Shown one piece after another: positions 1 to 6,798 of a DNA stretch of 11,863 bases. The stretch comes from Nitrospiria bacterium (GTDB lineage: Bacteria; Nitrospirota; CAKKRA01; 9FT-COMBO-42-15). The stretch covers positions 1 through 11,863 of the forward strand of contig CAKKRA010000322.1 in the NCBI GenBank assembly GCA_919902475.1, written 5' to 3'. Under the pieces are notes generated by a model. It was not told the origin of the DNA. It saw only the letters and a program-made list of their open reading frames with translations, and did no database searches. Position 1 is the first letter of the stretch; each line of letters starts with the position of its first letter. The position numbers and the translations under genes are program-made.

Positions 1-848
1 GTTCCAACTGCTGCAGCAATATGCATAGGCCCTGAGTCGTTGGTAATCAAAAGGGCAACCTTTTTCAATAATGCTGATAGCTGTAGAAGACTCGTCTTTC
101 CAGAGAGGTTCAGAGGCCTTGACATTGTCATTGATAACAGCTCATTAACCCTGACTTCATCTTCCTTGCTGCCAATCAGAACAGGCTGTGCCTTTAATTT
201 AACGGCAATTGCATCTATCAGCCCTGCATATCTCTTCAGAGGCCACATCTTTGTCTCCCATCTTGCGGATGGATTAATTGCAATCAATGGTCTTTTTTTA
301 TTCCTGCTTATGAGGCTTGCTGCATATCTCTTTTCTTTCTCAGGGATATTAATTTTAAAATCCTTTTTGGTTATATCTGCGCCAAGCTCTTTTGCGATAA
401 GAAGGTACCTGTCAACTGCATGCATCTCAATAGGAGGATGAGAGACCTTGTAATTATAAAATATTGGACTGAACTCCCTCGCATTGGCAAAGCCGATGCG
501 GGAATCTGCGCCTGAAAGATATGTAATTAACCCGCTTCTAAAAAGCCCCTGAAGGTCTATTACTAAATCAAATCTTTTTTGCCTTAATTCCCTGATAAAT
601 TCAGTAAGTCCTTTGAATTTATAGCCGATATCATCAAAGCCGCCCCACCTTTTTCTTTCAAATAAGATAACCTCATCCAGATTGGGGTTGTCCCTGATAA
701 TTTCATCAATGCCTCTGTTTATCAGCCATGAAATAACAGCATCAGGGTATCTTCCCCTTATTGCTTTTAAAAATGGAAGGGCGTGTATTACATCACCGAT
801 AGAGCTCGGTTTAATGATAAGTATATTGTTAAAATCTTTTTTTAGCAC
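1..848 (-). CDS. waaC: Lipopolysaccharide heptosyltransferase I-like (WaaC-type, GT9), 3' end cut by window edge
   Basis: The frame is open for 282 codons from a GTG at 846-848 to the left edge, so the C-terminus is missing. The product should transfer the first L,D-heptose from ADP-heptose to Kdo in the LPS inner core, on the cytoplasmic face of the inner membrane. GT9 hallmarks visible: an N-terminal IIKPSSIGDVIHALPF stretch (about residues 11-26), DLQGLFRSG near 97-105, an ARE..PIFYN segment followed by HAVDRYL, then NPSARWETKMWP, and NDSGPMHIAAAVG at the cut end. The HAVDRYL and FYN elements favour WaaC over WaaF. The GTG start is chosen because it is the first plausible start and has AAGAGA about 11 nt upstream; no ATG lies nearby. 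The start lies inside the end of the upstream fusion gene (20-bp overlap), which suggests translational coupling. The exact acceptor is inferred, not seen. Confidence 0.88.
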   Translation of the reverse strand, partial: MLKKDFNNILIIKPSSIGDVIHALPFLKAIRGRYPDAVISWLINRGIDEIIRDNPNLDEVILFERKRWGGFDDIGYKFKGLTEFIRELRQKRFDLVIDLQGLFRSGLITYLSGADSRIGFANAREFSPIFYNYKVSHPPIEMHAVDRYLLIAKELGADITKKDFKINIPEKEKRYAASLISRNKKRPLIAINPSARWETKMWPLKRYAGLIDAIAVKLKAQPVLIGSKEDEVRVNELLSMTMSRPLNLSGKTSLLQLSALLKKVALLITNDSGPMHIAAAVG

Positions 849-2499
849 TTTTATTTTTATCTCTTAAAATCCACTTAACAGCATCATATATGTCTATGGC
901 AATATAAGCAGGCGACTTAAGCCCGTCTTTTTTTATTATATCATAATCCTTTTTGCCATAACCAGTCAGAACAAGTATTCCTTTCATGCCAGCCTCTTTT
1001 GCCAGCTGAATATCTGTAATCTTATCGCCTATCATGTATGATTTTTTAATATCAATTGAAAGCTCATCAGCAGCCCTCTTTATCAAACCGGGCTTTGGCT
1101 TTCTGCAGTCGCAATCCTTTTTATATAAATCATTTCCAACATCCGGATGGTGAGGGCAGTAATATACGCCGTTAATAATTGCATTCTTCTTTTTAAGCCT
1201 TTCAGAAAGTGCATCATTTATTCTTTTTAATTTTTTTTCTGTAATATATCCCCTTGCAACAGCAGATTGATTGGTAATTACTACTGCCTTGATGTTATTT
1301 TTATTAATCAGCCTTATAGCATCAGCAGCCTTTGGGATGAGCCGCAATTGATTTATATCTCTTAAATAATTAGGCGTCTCATGGCATATTGTCCCATCCC
1401 TGTCAAGAAACACGGCAGGTGTCGTAATTTTTTTGTAAGGAAAGCCCTTGCGGCTGCCCCCGTGCTGGGCAACTGCAAGAGTTGCCTCTACATCATTATA
1501 CACCTCATCCACACTTATTAAATCCATACATTTAAAATCAGTCGGACATTCCCTTTTCAGACACGGGCTGCACTCTGCATTTTTATATATTATATGGTGT
1601 CCTTTGCCATAGGGCCCTGTCCTCTCAGGCGATGTAGAGCCGAATATTGCAATGACAGGCACATTCAATGCTGCTGCTATGTGCATCAAGCCTGAATCAT
1701 TTGTAATAAAGAGTCTGCTTCTTTCTATTAATGCAATTGCCTCGCTGAGAGAGGTCTTGCCAGCGAGGTTTATTAATTTATGTGATGAGAGAGAGGCAAT
1801 TTCAGCAGCAACCTCTTTATCATCCTTGCTGCCAAATAAGATTATCTTTGCGCTACACCTCTCAATCAGCATTTCAGCAAGTTTTGCATATCTATCAGGA
1901 AACCATCTTTTTGCAGGGCCGTATGATGCGCCGGGATTTATTCCAATTATAAGGTCATCCTTTTTTATACGGTTTTTTTTCAGGATATTTGATGCAGCAG
2001 CCTTATCCTTATTTCCGATCTTGAGGCTAAGTTCAGGCTTTTTTATAGTAATACCCAGCGGCCTTAATAAATCAAGGTAATACCATACCTGATGTTTTTT
2101 GAGTGTCTCATCTGAAAGGGCAATCTTATGTGTAAGAAGCATGCCTCTGCCGTCAGTATTGTATCCGTATCTAACTGGTATCCCTGCAAAATATGTTATG
2201 AATGCTGCTTCAAAGGCATTTTGAAAGAGAATAGCCATGTCAAATTTGTGTTTCTTTAAGTCGCTTATTAGTTTTCTTTTTCCGCATAAACGGCTATATT
2301 TTTTATCGTCATAAATAATTATCTTATCAATATCAGGGCTGCTTTCAAAGAGCTCTGCAACCCATGGCTTTACTAAAATTGATATCTCTGCATCCGGGAA
2401 TCTCTTTCTCACAGCATTTACAGCAGGCAGTGTGAGCACAGCATCGCCAATCCAGTTTGTGCCTCTTATTAATATCTTCTTTATTTTCCTTTTAAACAT
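829..2499 (-). CDS. waaF: Fused lipopolysaccharide heptosyltransferase II (WaaF) and HAD-IIIA heptose-1,7-bisphosphate 7-phosphatase (GmhB)
   Basis: This is one 556-residue protein with two enzymes. Residues about 5-340 are a GT9 heptosyltransferase: IRGTNWIGDAVLTLP (11-25), NPGASYGPAKRW (188-199), NLAGKTSLSEA (244-254) and TNDSGLMHIAAAL (266-278) match WaaF, which adds the second heptose. A Cys cluster (C310, C313, C318, C324) follows, as in many members of this family. Residues about 360-546 are a GmhB-type phosphatase: DRDGT (366-370, nucleophile D366 and general acid D368), TNQS (409-412), YYCPHHPD with C448 and a later CDCRKPKPG with C463/C465 (the usual zinc site), and GDK..D (491-496). 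GmhB removes the 7-phosphate of heptose bisphosphate on the way to ADP-heptose, so precursor and transfer steps sit in one chain. The linker (341-360) is encoded by a GC-rich palindrome. ATG is preceded by AAGGG at 2508-2512. The gene overlaps lpxL by 8 bp. Confidence 0.93.
   Translation of the reverse strand: MFKRKIKKILIRGTNWIGDAVLTLPAVNAVRKRFPDAEISILVKPWVAELFESSPDIDKIIIYDDKKYSRLCGKRKLISDLKKHKFDMAILFQNAFEAAFITYFAGIPVRYGYNTDGRGMLLTHKIALSDETLKKHQVWYYLDLLRPLGITIKKPELSLKIGNKDKAAASNILKKNRIKKDDLIIGINPGASYGPAKRWFPDRYAKLAEMLIERCSAKIILFGSKDDKEVAAEIASLSSHKLINLAGKTSLSEAIALIERSRLFITNDSGLMHIAAALNVPVIAIFGSTSPERTGPYGKGHHIIYKNAECSPCLKRECPTDFKCMDLISVDEVYNDVEATLAVAQHGGSRKGFPYKKITTPAVFLDRDGTICHETPNYLRDINQLRLIPKAADAIRLINKNNIKAVVITNQSAVARGYITEKKLKRINDALSERLKKKNAIINGVYYCPHHPDVGNDLYKKDCDCRKPKPGLIKRAADELSIDIKKSYMIGDKITDIQLAKEAGMKGILVLTGYGKKDYDIIKKDGLKSPAYIAIDIYDAVKWILRDKNKSAKKRF
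1447..1479 (-). repeat. GC-rich imperfect palindrome encoding the WaaF-GmhB linker
   Basis: Arms 1447-1459 (CTTGCGGCTGCCC) and 1467-1479 (GGGCAACTGCAAG) flank a 7-nt loop. On the transcribed strand they pair at 12 of 13 positions, with one A-C mismatch and one G-U wobble. A second, perfect 7-bp inverted repeat, GGCAACT/AGTTGCC, overlaps it at 1468-1486 with a 5-nt loop. The element is much more GC-rich than its surroundings. It is read in frame as residues 341-351 (LAVAQHGGSRK), exactly at the domain junction. It may be a relic of a dispersed palindromic repeat or simply structured coding DNA; no second copy was seen in this window. Confidence 0.5.
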
Positions 2500-3448
2500 T
2501 ATCTATCCCTTTTAAATCTATCTGCCCTTCAAATTTCCTTATTTTTATCTTCCTGTTCTTCCACTCCATCTCCTTAGGCTGTGTCTTCCATCTCCTGTGC
2601 GCCCAGAACCACTGCTCTGGATACAGTCTTATATACGACTCAATTACCTTTGTAAAAAGCGCTGTATTATATGCCATATCATATTCAAAATCACCTGTTT
2701 TTTGTATCTCTATCTCTTTTCCGATTAACTGCTTGTATCTGCCATGGCCTGTGTATACTAAAAAAACAGGGATTATGGTAATATCTATCTTTAAGGCAAG
2801 CATCGCAAGGCCAAAGCTGGTGCATGCAGTCTTCCCAAAGAAGTCTACAAATATCCCCTCCTGCTGTGCAACATTCTGATCAAGGAGTATACCAACATGC
2901 TCTTTATTTCTTAGACACTGTATAATATCCTTCAAAGCGCTCTTCTTTGCAATCACCCTGTTGCCTGCAGCGCTCCTCTGCTTTTGAACAAATCCCTCCA
3001 CAACAGGATTATCTAATGGTCTTGCTATAATATTCCCATGATAGCCCCTTAAGGACTGGCTGTAAGCCATCAGCTCCCAATTGCCTAAGTGTCCTGTAAG
3101 AAATACAATGCCCTTCCCTTTTTTCTTGGCCTCTTCAAAATTTTCCCATCCTTCAATATCAACAATCTTTTCAATAAAATCTCTGTTATACGATGTCATC
3201 CTCGCGAACTCTGCTGCAACCCTGCCAAGGTTTTTAAAAGAGGACTTTGCAAACCCCTCTCGCTTCTTTTCATCAATATCTTTATAGGCACTGCTTAAGT
3301 TATCAAGCGTAATCTTGCGGTGCCGTGAACTCAGATAATAGACTATAATGGCAAGGGTCTCACCAGCCTTTAGTGCCGATTGCCTTGGCAATATCTTAAA
3401 AAAACTGGTAAGAAGCTTTAAAAAGAAATATAGCAGCCAATCCTTCAA
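2492..3448 (-). CDS. lpxL: Lipid A biosynthesis acyltransferase (LpxL/HtrB family)
   Basis: The 318-residue protein is of normal length for the HtrB/MsbB family, which adds a secondary acyl chain to Kdo-lipid A at the inner membrane. Seen: a hydrophobic N-terminus (about 4-20) suited to membrane anchoring, RKITLDNL (44-51), the catalytic HX4E motif as HLGNWE with H120 and E125, LDQN near 189-192 followed by FVDFFGK, and a WFWAHRRWK C-terminal signature. The start is TTG (3446-3448): upstream in-frame codons reach only ATT/AAA before a stop, and the next Met is residue 84, inside the conserved region. TTG overlaps the lpxK stop as TTGA, with AGAAAGG about 11 nt upstream. The 3' end overlaps the waaF-gmhB start by 8 bp. 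Whether it adds laurate, myristate or another chain cannot be read from the sequence. Confidence 0.92.
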   Translation of the reverse strand: MKDWLLYFFLKLLTSFFKILPRQSALKAGETLAIIVYYLSSRHRKITLDNLSSAYKDIDEKKREGFAKSSFKNLGRVAAEFARMTSYNRDFIEKIVDIEGWENFEEAKKKGKGIVFLTGHLGNWELMAYSQSLRGYHGNIIARPLDNPVVEGFVQKQRSAAGNRVIAKKSALKDIIQCLRNKEHVGILLDQNVAQQEGIFVDFFGKTACTSFGLAMLALKIDITIIPVFLVYTGHGRYKQLIGKEIEIQKTGDFEYDMAYNTALFTKVIESYIRLYPEQWFWAHRRWKTQPKEMEWKNRKIKIRKFEGQIDLKGIDNV

Positions 3449-4524
3449 TTTAATAAAAGCCTTTCTAATTCAATAATATTGTCAATATATAAATCTATTC
3501 TTACTGACCATATATTAATATCTTCCTTAATTAATTCTCTTATTTTTACAGCATCCTTTTCTGTTGTAATTATCATGTCAGCTTTTTTGTTTGATAATTT
3601 AATTTTATCAACCTCATTTTTTGTATAAAAATGGTGGTCATTAAAGATAAATTCTTCAACAATATTTGCGCCTGAATTCTTAATAAGATAACTGAATGAC
3701 AATGGATTTGCAATACCTGAAAAGATTGTTACAGATTTATTTTCCAAAATATTTATGCCCTCTTTTCTGCTTGTTGCTATATTTACAAGTTCAGAAGGTT
3801 TATAAATTGCCTTAAATATTGGTGCATGTGGATTATACAATCTCACTGTCTCAATAATATCAGGATTATTTTTATGAGAATCTGCCTTTGTAATTACAAT
3901 TATATCTGCTCTTTTAATGGCTGATAAAGGTTCTCTTAATATCCCACGCGGAAGAAGATATCCGCTTCCGAATGGATTCATTGCATCAATTAAAAGAATA
4001 TCGAAATCCTTTTTAATAGCAAGATTCTGAAAGCCATCATCGAGGATGATCGTATCAGAGCCAAAATTATCTATCGCATATCTGCCTGACTCATATCTGT
4101 TAGGGCAGATTAATACAGAAACGCCTTTCAGCCTTTCTGCGATAAGATAAGGTTCATCACCTGCAGATGCTGGGTCTAATTTTATTTCATTGCCATCAGA
4201 AACAATTCTCAATTTACCCTCTTTTGAAGACTTATATCCCCTGCTTAACACGGCTGTCTTTTTATTTTTCCTCGTCAGGATTTCAGCGACAGCAATAACC
4301 ATCGGCGTCTTGCCTGTACCGCCTACTGTCAGATTTCCAACACTTATTACCTTTGCATTGAGTTTTCTCTTTTTTAAAAGACTTACAGTATAAAAAAAAG
4401 ACCTGATCACCAGAATAATGCCATAAAGAAAGGATAAAAATAAGAGCGGTGAGAGTATTAACCAGATATGAGGTCTGGCGTCTTTAAAAAAAATACCATT
4501 TTTTATTTCAGATAAAAGGCTCAT
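3445..4524 (-). CDS. lpxK: Tetraacyldisaccharide 4'-kinase LpxK
   Basis: This ATP-dependent kinase phosphorylates the 4' position of the lipid A disaccharide to give lipid IVA, just before Kdo addition. The 359 residues match the family's usual length. Seen: an N-terminal hydrophobic segment (about 21-50) for membrane association, a Walker A loop SVGNLTVGGTGKTP (61-74), LSRGY (93-97), GDEP (122-125), and the LpxK signature LDDGFQ (161-166) followed by DAMNPFGSGYLLPRG..REP and VITKAD. A further TTEKDAVK motif lies near the C-terminus. The ATG at 4522-4524 starts 2 nt after the waaA stop. An AAGG lies about 11 nt upstream, inside the end of waaA. The stop overlaps the next gene's TTG by 4 bp. 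No missing key residue was noticed. Confidence 0.96.
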   Translation of the reverse strand: MSLLSEIKNGIFFKDARPHIWLILSPLLFLSFLYGIILVIRSFFYTVSLLKKRKLNAKVISVGNLTVGGTGKTPMVIAVAEILTRKNKKTAVLSRGYKSSKEGKLRIVSDGNEIKLDPASAGDEPYLIAERLKGVSVLICPNRYESGRYAIDNFGSDTIILDDGFQNLAIKKDFDILLIDAMNPFGSGYLLPRGILREPLSAIKRADIIVITKADSHKNNPDIIETVRLYNPHAPIFKAIYKPSELVNIATSRKEGINILENKSVTIFSGIANPLSFSYLIKNSGANIVEEFIFNDHHFYTKNEVDKIKLSNKKADMIITTEKDAVKIRELIKEDINIWSVRIDLYIDNIIELERLLLN

Positions 4525-4526
4525 AT

Positions 4527-5807
4527 TTACAAAAACCTTCCGATCAATCTAACACTCTTTTCAAGCGCCCCTCTATTTTCAACTACAACAGAAAAACCTC
4601 TTTCACCCAATTCCTTTCCAATATGAGGATTGTTTAAAATATTAATAATCTCCTTTGCCATTTCATCTGAATTAGTTATCTCTATTGCGGCTTTTTTGTT
4701 TTTAAATCCCTCTGCTATTTCTTTAAAATTGTGCATATAGGGGCCAAAGAGGATTGGCTTTTTATATAATGCCGGCTCTAAGATATTGTGTCCGCCGACT
4801 GATACAAGGCTCCCGCCAACAAAGACAACAGAGGCAATGGAATAGAGCGCTGACAATTCGCCAATAGTATCAAGAAGGATAACAGGATATTTTGAAGAGG
4901 CCTCTTCCTTTTTTATCATTGTCTTTCTGATAAAGGAAAGATTATATCTTCTTAATATATCTTCTATCTCAGGAAACCTGTCTAAATGTCTCGGTGCAAT
5001 AATCAAAATGGGTGGCTCAGGTATTGCGCCTGTTACTGATAGATATGCTTTTATTATCTCCTCATCCTCGCCCCTGTGCGTACTCCCTGCAATAATTATA
5101 TTTTTATCTTCTGTAATATTCAATGACCCTTTAAGCTTTTTTACAGTATCAGATGATACATCTTTTACCTCGTGTTCAAATTTAAGATTGCCTGTCCTTT
5201 CTACCTTTTTCTTGTCAGCGCCCATATTAATAATCCGCTCTGTATCATCAGCGCTCTGCATCCCAAAGGCAGAAATATTTTTAAGAACCTCTTTAATAAA
5301 AAACCTGACTGATAGATATCTTTTATATGACCTGTCTGATATCCTGCCGTTAATGAGTATTACAGGAATATTCTTTCTTTTTAATGCCCTTAGAAAATTC
5401 GGCCATATCTCTGTCTCAAGCATAACAAATACCACCGGCTTAATCTTATTAATTGCATTCTTAACAAAAAAGTGGAGATCAAATGGAAAATAAACAACAG
5501 CATTCAAAAATGGTATCTTGTTGATGGCAGTTGTCCTTCCTGTTTCAGTTACAGTAGACATGATAAGAGAATAGTCAGGATATCGTTTTTTTAATTCCAT
5601 TACAAGCGGGATTGATGCGATGACCTCGCCAACTGATACTGAATGAATCCAGATGACTTTTTTATTGCCTATGCTTATATCAGGGTAAAATCCAAATCTC
5701 TCTGAAATGCCTGATAGCGTGCTCTTTCTTTTTATTGATTTAAGAATAAGGTATGGCAGGATTAGTGGAAAGAAAAAATAGATAAATAGGTTATATATGA
5801 AATACAT
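4527..5807 (-). CDS. waaA: 3-deoxy-D-manno-octulosonic acid transferase WaaA (KdtA)
   Basis: WaaA transfers Kdo from CMP-Kdo to lipid IVA at the cytoplasmic side of the inner membrane. The 426-residue length is typical. Seen: one N-terminal membrane anchor (about 4-22), SGISERFGFYP (32-42), IHSVSVGEV (54-62) holding the catalytic Glu E61, STVTETGR, MLETEIWPN with INGRISDRS following, a central AGSTHRGEDE, and the C-terminal GGHNILEPA (338-346) that belongs to the CMP-Kdo binding half. The ATG has GGGAAAGG just upstream (AAAGG about 4 nt from the start). It is the first gene of the LPS cluster after the 255-bp gap, so its promoter is probably in that gap (candidate at 6017-6046). Whether it adds one Kdo or two cannot be told from the sequence. 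Confidence 0.96.
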   Translation of the reverse strand: MYFIYNLFIYFFFPLILPYLILKSIKRKSTLSGISERFGFYPDISIGNKKVIWIHSVSVGEVIASIPLVMELKKRYPDYSLIMSTVTETGRTTAINKIPFLNAVVYFPFDLHFFVKNAINKIKPVVFVMLETEIWPNFLRALKRKNIPVILINGRISDRSYKRYLSVRFFIKEVLKNISAFGMQSADDTERIINMGADKKKVERTGNLKFEHEVKDVSSDTVKKLKGSLNITEDKNIIIAGSTHRGEDEEIIKAYLSVTGAIPEPPILIIAPRHLDRFPEIEDILRRYNLSFIRKTMIKKEEASSKYPVILLDTIGELSALYSIASVVFVGGSLVSVGGHNILEPALYKKPILFGPYMHNFKEIAEGFKNKKAAIEITNSDEMAKEIINILNNPHIGKELGERGFSVVVENRGALEKSVRLIGRFL

Positions 5808-5830
5808 CTGGCCTTTCCCATAAAAATACC

Positions 5831-6022
5831 TTAATATAAACGCAAGTCTGTATTATGCGCAATTGCATTAAAATGTGCGTCTAAGGTAAAAATAAAAACA
5901 TTATTCTCTATAGCTATTTATGCTATTAACAAATCAACAATCCCTATGATAATTCCCTTTTGTAATAAAAATCGGCTTAAATTACCAGCAGCCTTGAAAT
6001 ACTCTTCTTTTGTCTCAATATA
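5831..6022 (-). pseudogene. Remnant of a VapC-like PIN-domain toxin (C-terminal part, with in-frame stop)
   Basis: In the minus frame ending at the TAA of 5831-5833, the translation reads ETKEEYFKAAGNLSRFLLQK, then GIIIGIVDLLIA, a TAA stop at 5918-5920, then IAIENNVFIFTLDAHFNAIA and HNTDLRLY before the final stop. This is the usual C-terminal layout of VapC/PIN RNases: an EEY..AA..L helix, a KG..I..D.LIA segment carrying the third acidic residue, and the A..N....T.D..F..I end carrying the fourth. The N-terminal half with the first catalytic Asp and a start codon is missing, and no VapB-like antitoxin is visible. The stop could come from one change of a Ser codon (TCA to TAA). I infer a decayed toxin gene, not an expressed protein. 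Its left limit is clear; its upstream limit is approximate. Confidence 0.75.
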
Positions 6023-6046
6023 CTCAATAATTATACATATTGTCAA
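6017..6046 (-). promoter_or_regulatory. Candidate sigma70-type promoter for the LPS operon
   Basis: On the minus strand TTGACA (6041-6046) is followed after 18 nt by TATATT (6017-6022). The -35 is a perfect consensus and the -10 differs at one or two positions. It lies just after recO and points at waaA, which would give a leader of about 200 nt running through the vapC remnant. The region is AT-rich, so a chance match is possible. It may originally have served another gene. Confidence 0.4.
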
Positions 6047-6062
6047 TATAGAATATTTTACA

Positions 6063-6797
6063 CTACCGTATCTTATTAATAAACTCCTGACTCATTAGCG
6101 GCCGGCCGATGATATCTGCAAATATGCCTTTTATGATTTCAACTGCCTCGTTCATTACATCAGCAGTTTCTTCTGTTACTTCCTCTTCCTTATGGATATT
6201 GGAAAGATATAAGGCTGTTCCTTTATTAATGGGCAGAAGGCCCTGCCTGTTATTTTTGGCGCAGCTATCACATATAAGGCCGCCTTTATAAGCAGAGAAA
6301 AAGAGGATGAGCGGGGCATCTCCGCAGGAGATGCATTTGTCAAACCTGTATTGATAGCCAGAGAGCTTTAAAAACTTAATGCCGAATAAAACAAAAAGTC
6401 TTTTTAGCTCGTCATTGTTATTAAGATGATTTAGTGTATCAATTAAAAAAAAGAATATGCCCTTGTTTACATCCCTCTCAAGCAGAAATTTATCTATCAG
6501 TTCTAAAAAATACAGGCCATGGCTTATCTTTTCAAAATCCTCTCTGATATGAAAAAATGGCTGAATTATATCTGCCTGTCTTATTCTGAGAAGATTGTAA
6601 TTGCCTTTTTCAAATAGTGTGGTATTTATATGCGTGAAAGGCTCCAATGAACTCCCGAACCTGCTCTTTATTCTCCTTGCGCCTTTTGCAACAGCCTTTA
6701 TCTTGCCAAGCTCTTTTGTAAAGAGCGTTGCAATCTTATCTGCCTCGCCGAGTTTGATTGTATGGATTACAACTGCCTCTGTCTTATGTAATGGCAT
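6063..6797 (-). CDS. recO: DNA repair protein RecO
   Basis: RecO anneals single strands and, with RecR, loads RecA onto SSB-coated DNA in the RecF pathway. The 244 residues fit the family. Seen: an N-terminal OB-fold start (TEAVVIHTIKLGEADKIATL, 6-25), the GARRIKSRFG segment (39-48) and SSLEPF after it, a helical middle, and a four-Cys zinc motif (C155, C158, C176, C179) as in the RecO types that keep zinc. The C-terminal part ends with a GRPLMSQEFI segment. The ATG begins 1 nt after the mgtE stop. No clear Shine-Dalgarno is visible, so translation probably depends on coupling to mgtE. It is the last gene of its run. The era-recO neighbourhood is common in bacteria, here interrupted by mgtE. 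Confidence 0.95.
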   Translation of the reverse strand: MPLHKTEAVVIHTIKLGEADKIATLFTKELGKIKAVAKGARRIKSRFGSSLEPFTHINTTLFEKGNYNLLRIRQADIIQPFFHIREDFEKISHGLYFLELIDKFLLERDVNKGIFFFLIDTLNHLNNNDELKRLFVLFGIKFLKLSGYQYRFDKCISCGDAPLILFFSAYKGGLICDSCAKNNRQGLLPINKGTALYLSNIHKEEEVTEETADVMNEAVEIIKGIFADIIGRPLMSQEFINKIR

Positions 6798-6798
6798 A

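Noticed and set aside
1973..1980. Run of eight A on the coding strand in waaF, considered as a programmed slippage site
   Set aside because: The frame is continuous and the protein full length on both sides, so no recoding is needed; runs like this are expected in AT-rich Lys codons.
1652..2080. A 142-codon plus-strand frame
   Set aside because: It is an antisense shadow of the heptosyltransferase domain, whose motifs are clearly encoded on the minus strand.
5008..5493. A 161-codon open frame on the plus strand
   Set aside because: It lies wholly inside waaA on the opposite strand, has no recognisable domain, and matches the pattern of antisense frames in AT-rich DNA. Other plus-strand frames were rejected for the same reason.
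6043..6055. Short palindrome ATATT-GAC-AATAT after recO, considered as a terminator
   Set aside because: A 5-bp AT-only stem with no T-tract is too weak. It also overlaps the promoter candidate.
5831..6062. An intact small toxin gene in the recO-waaA gap
   Set aside because: There is an in-frame TAA in the middle, no start codon with an N-terminal PIN Asp, and no antitoxin partner.
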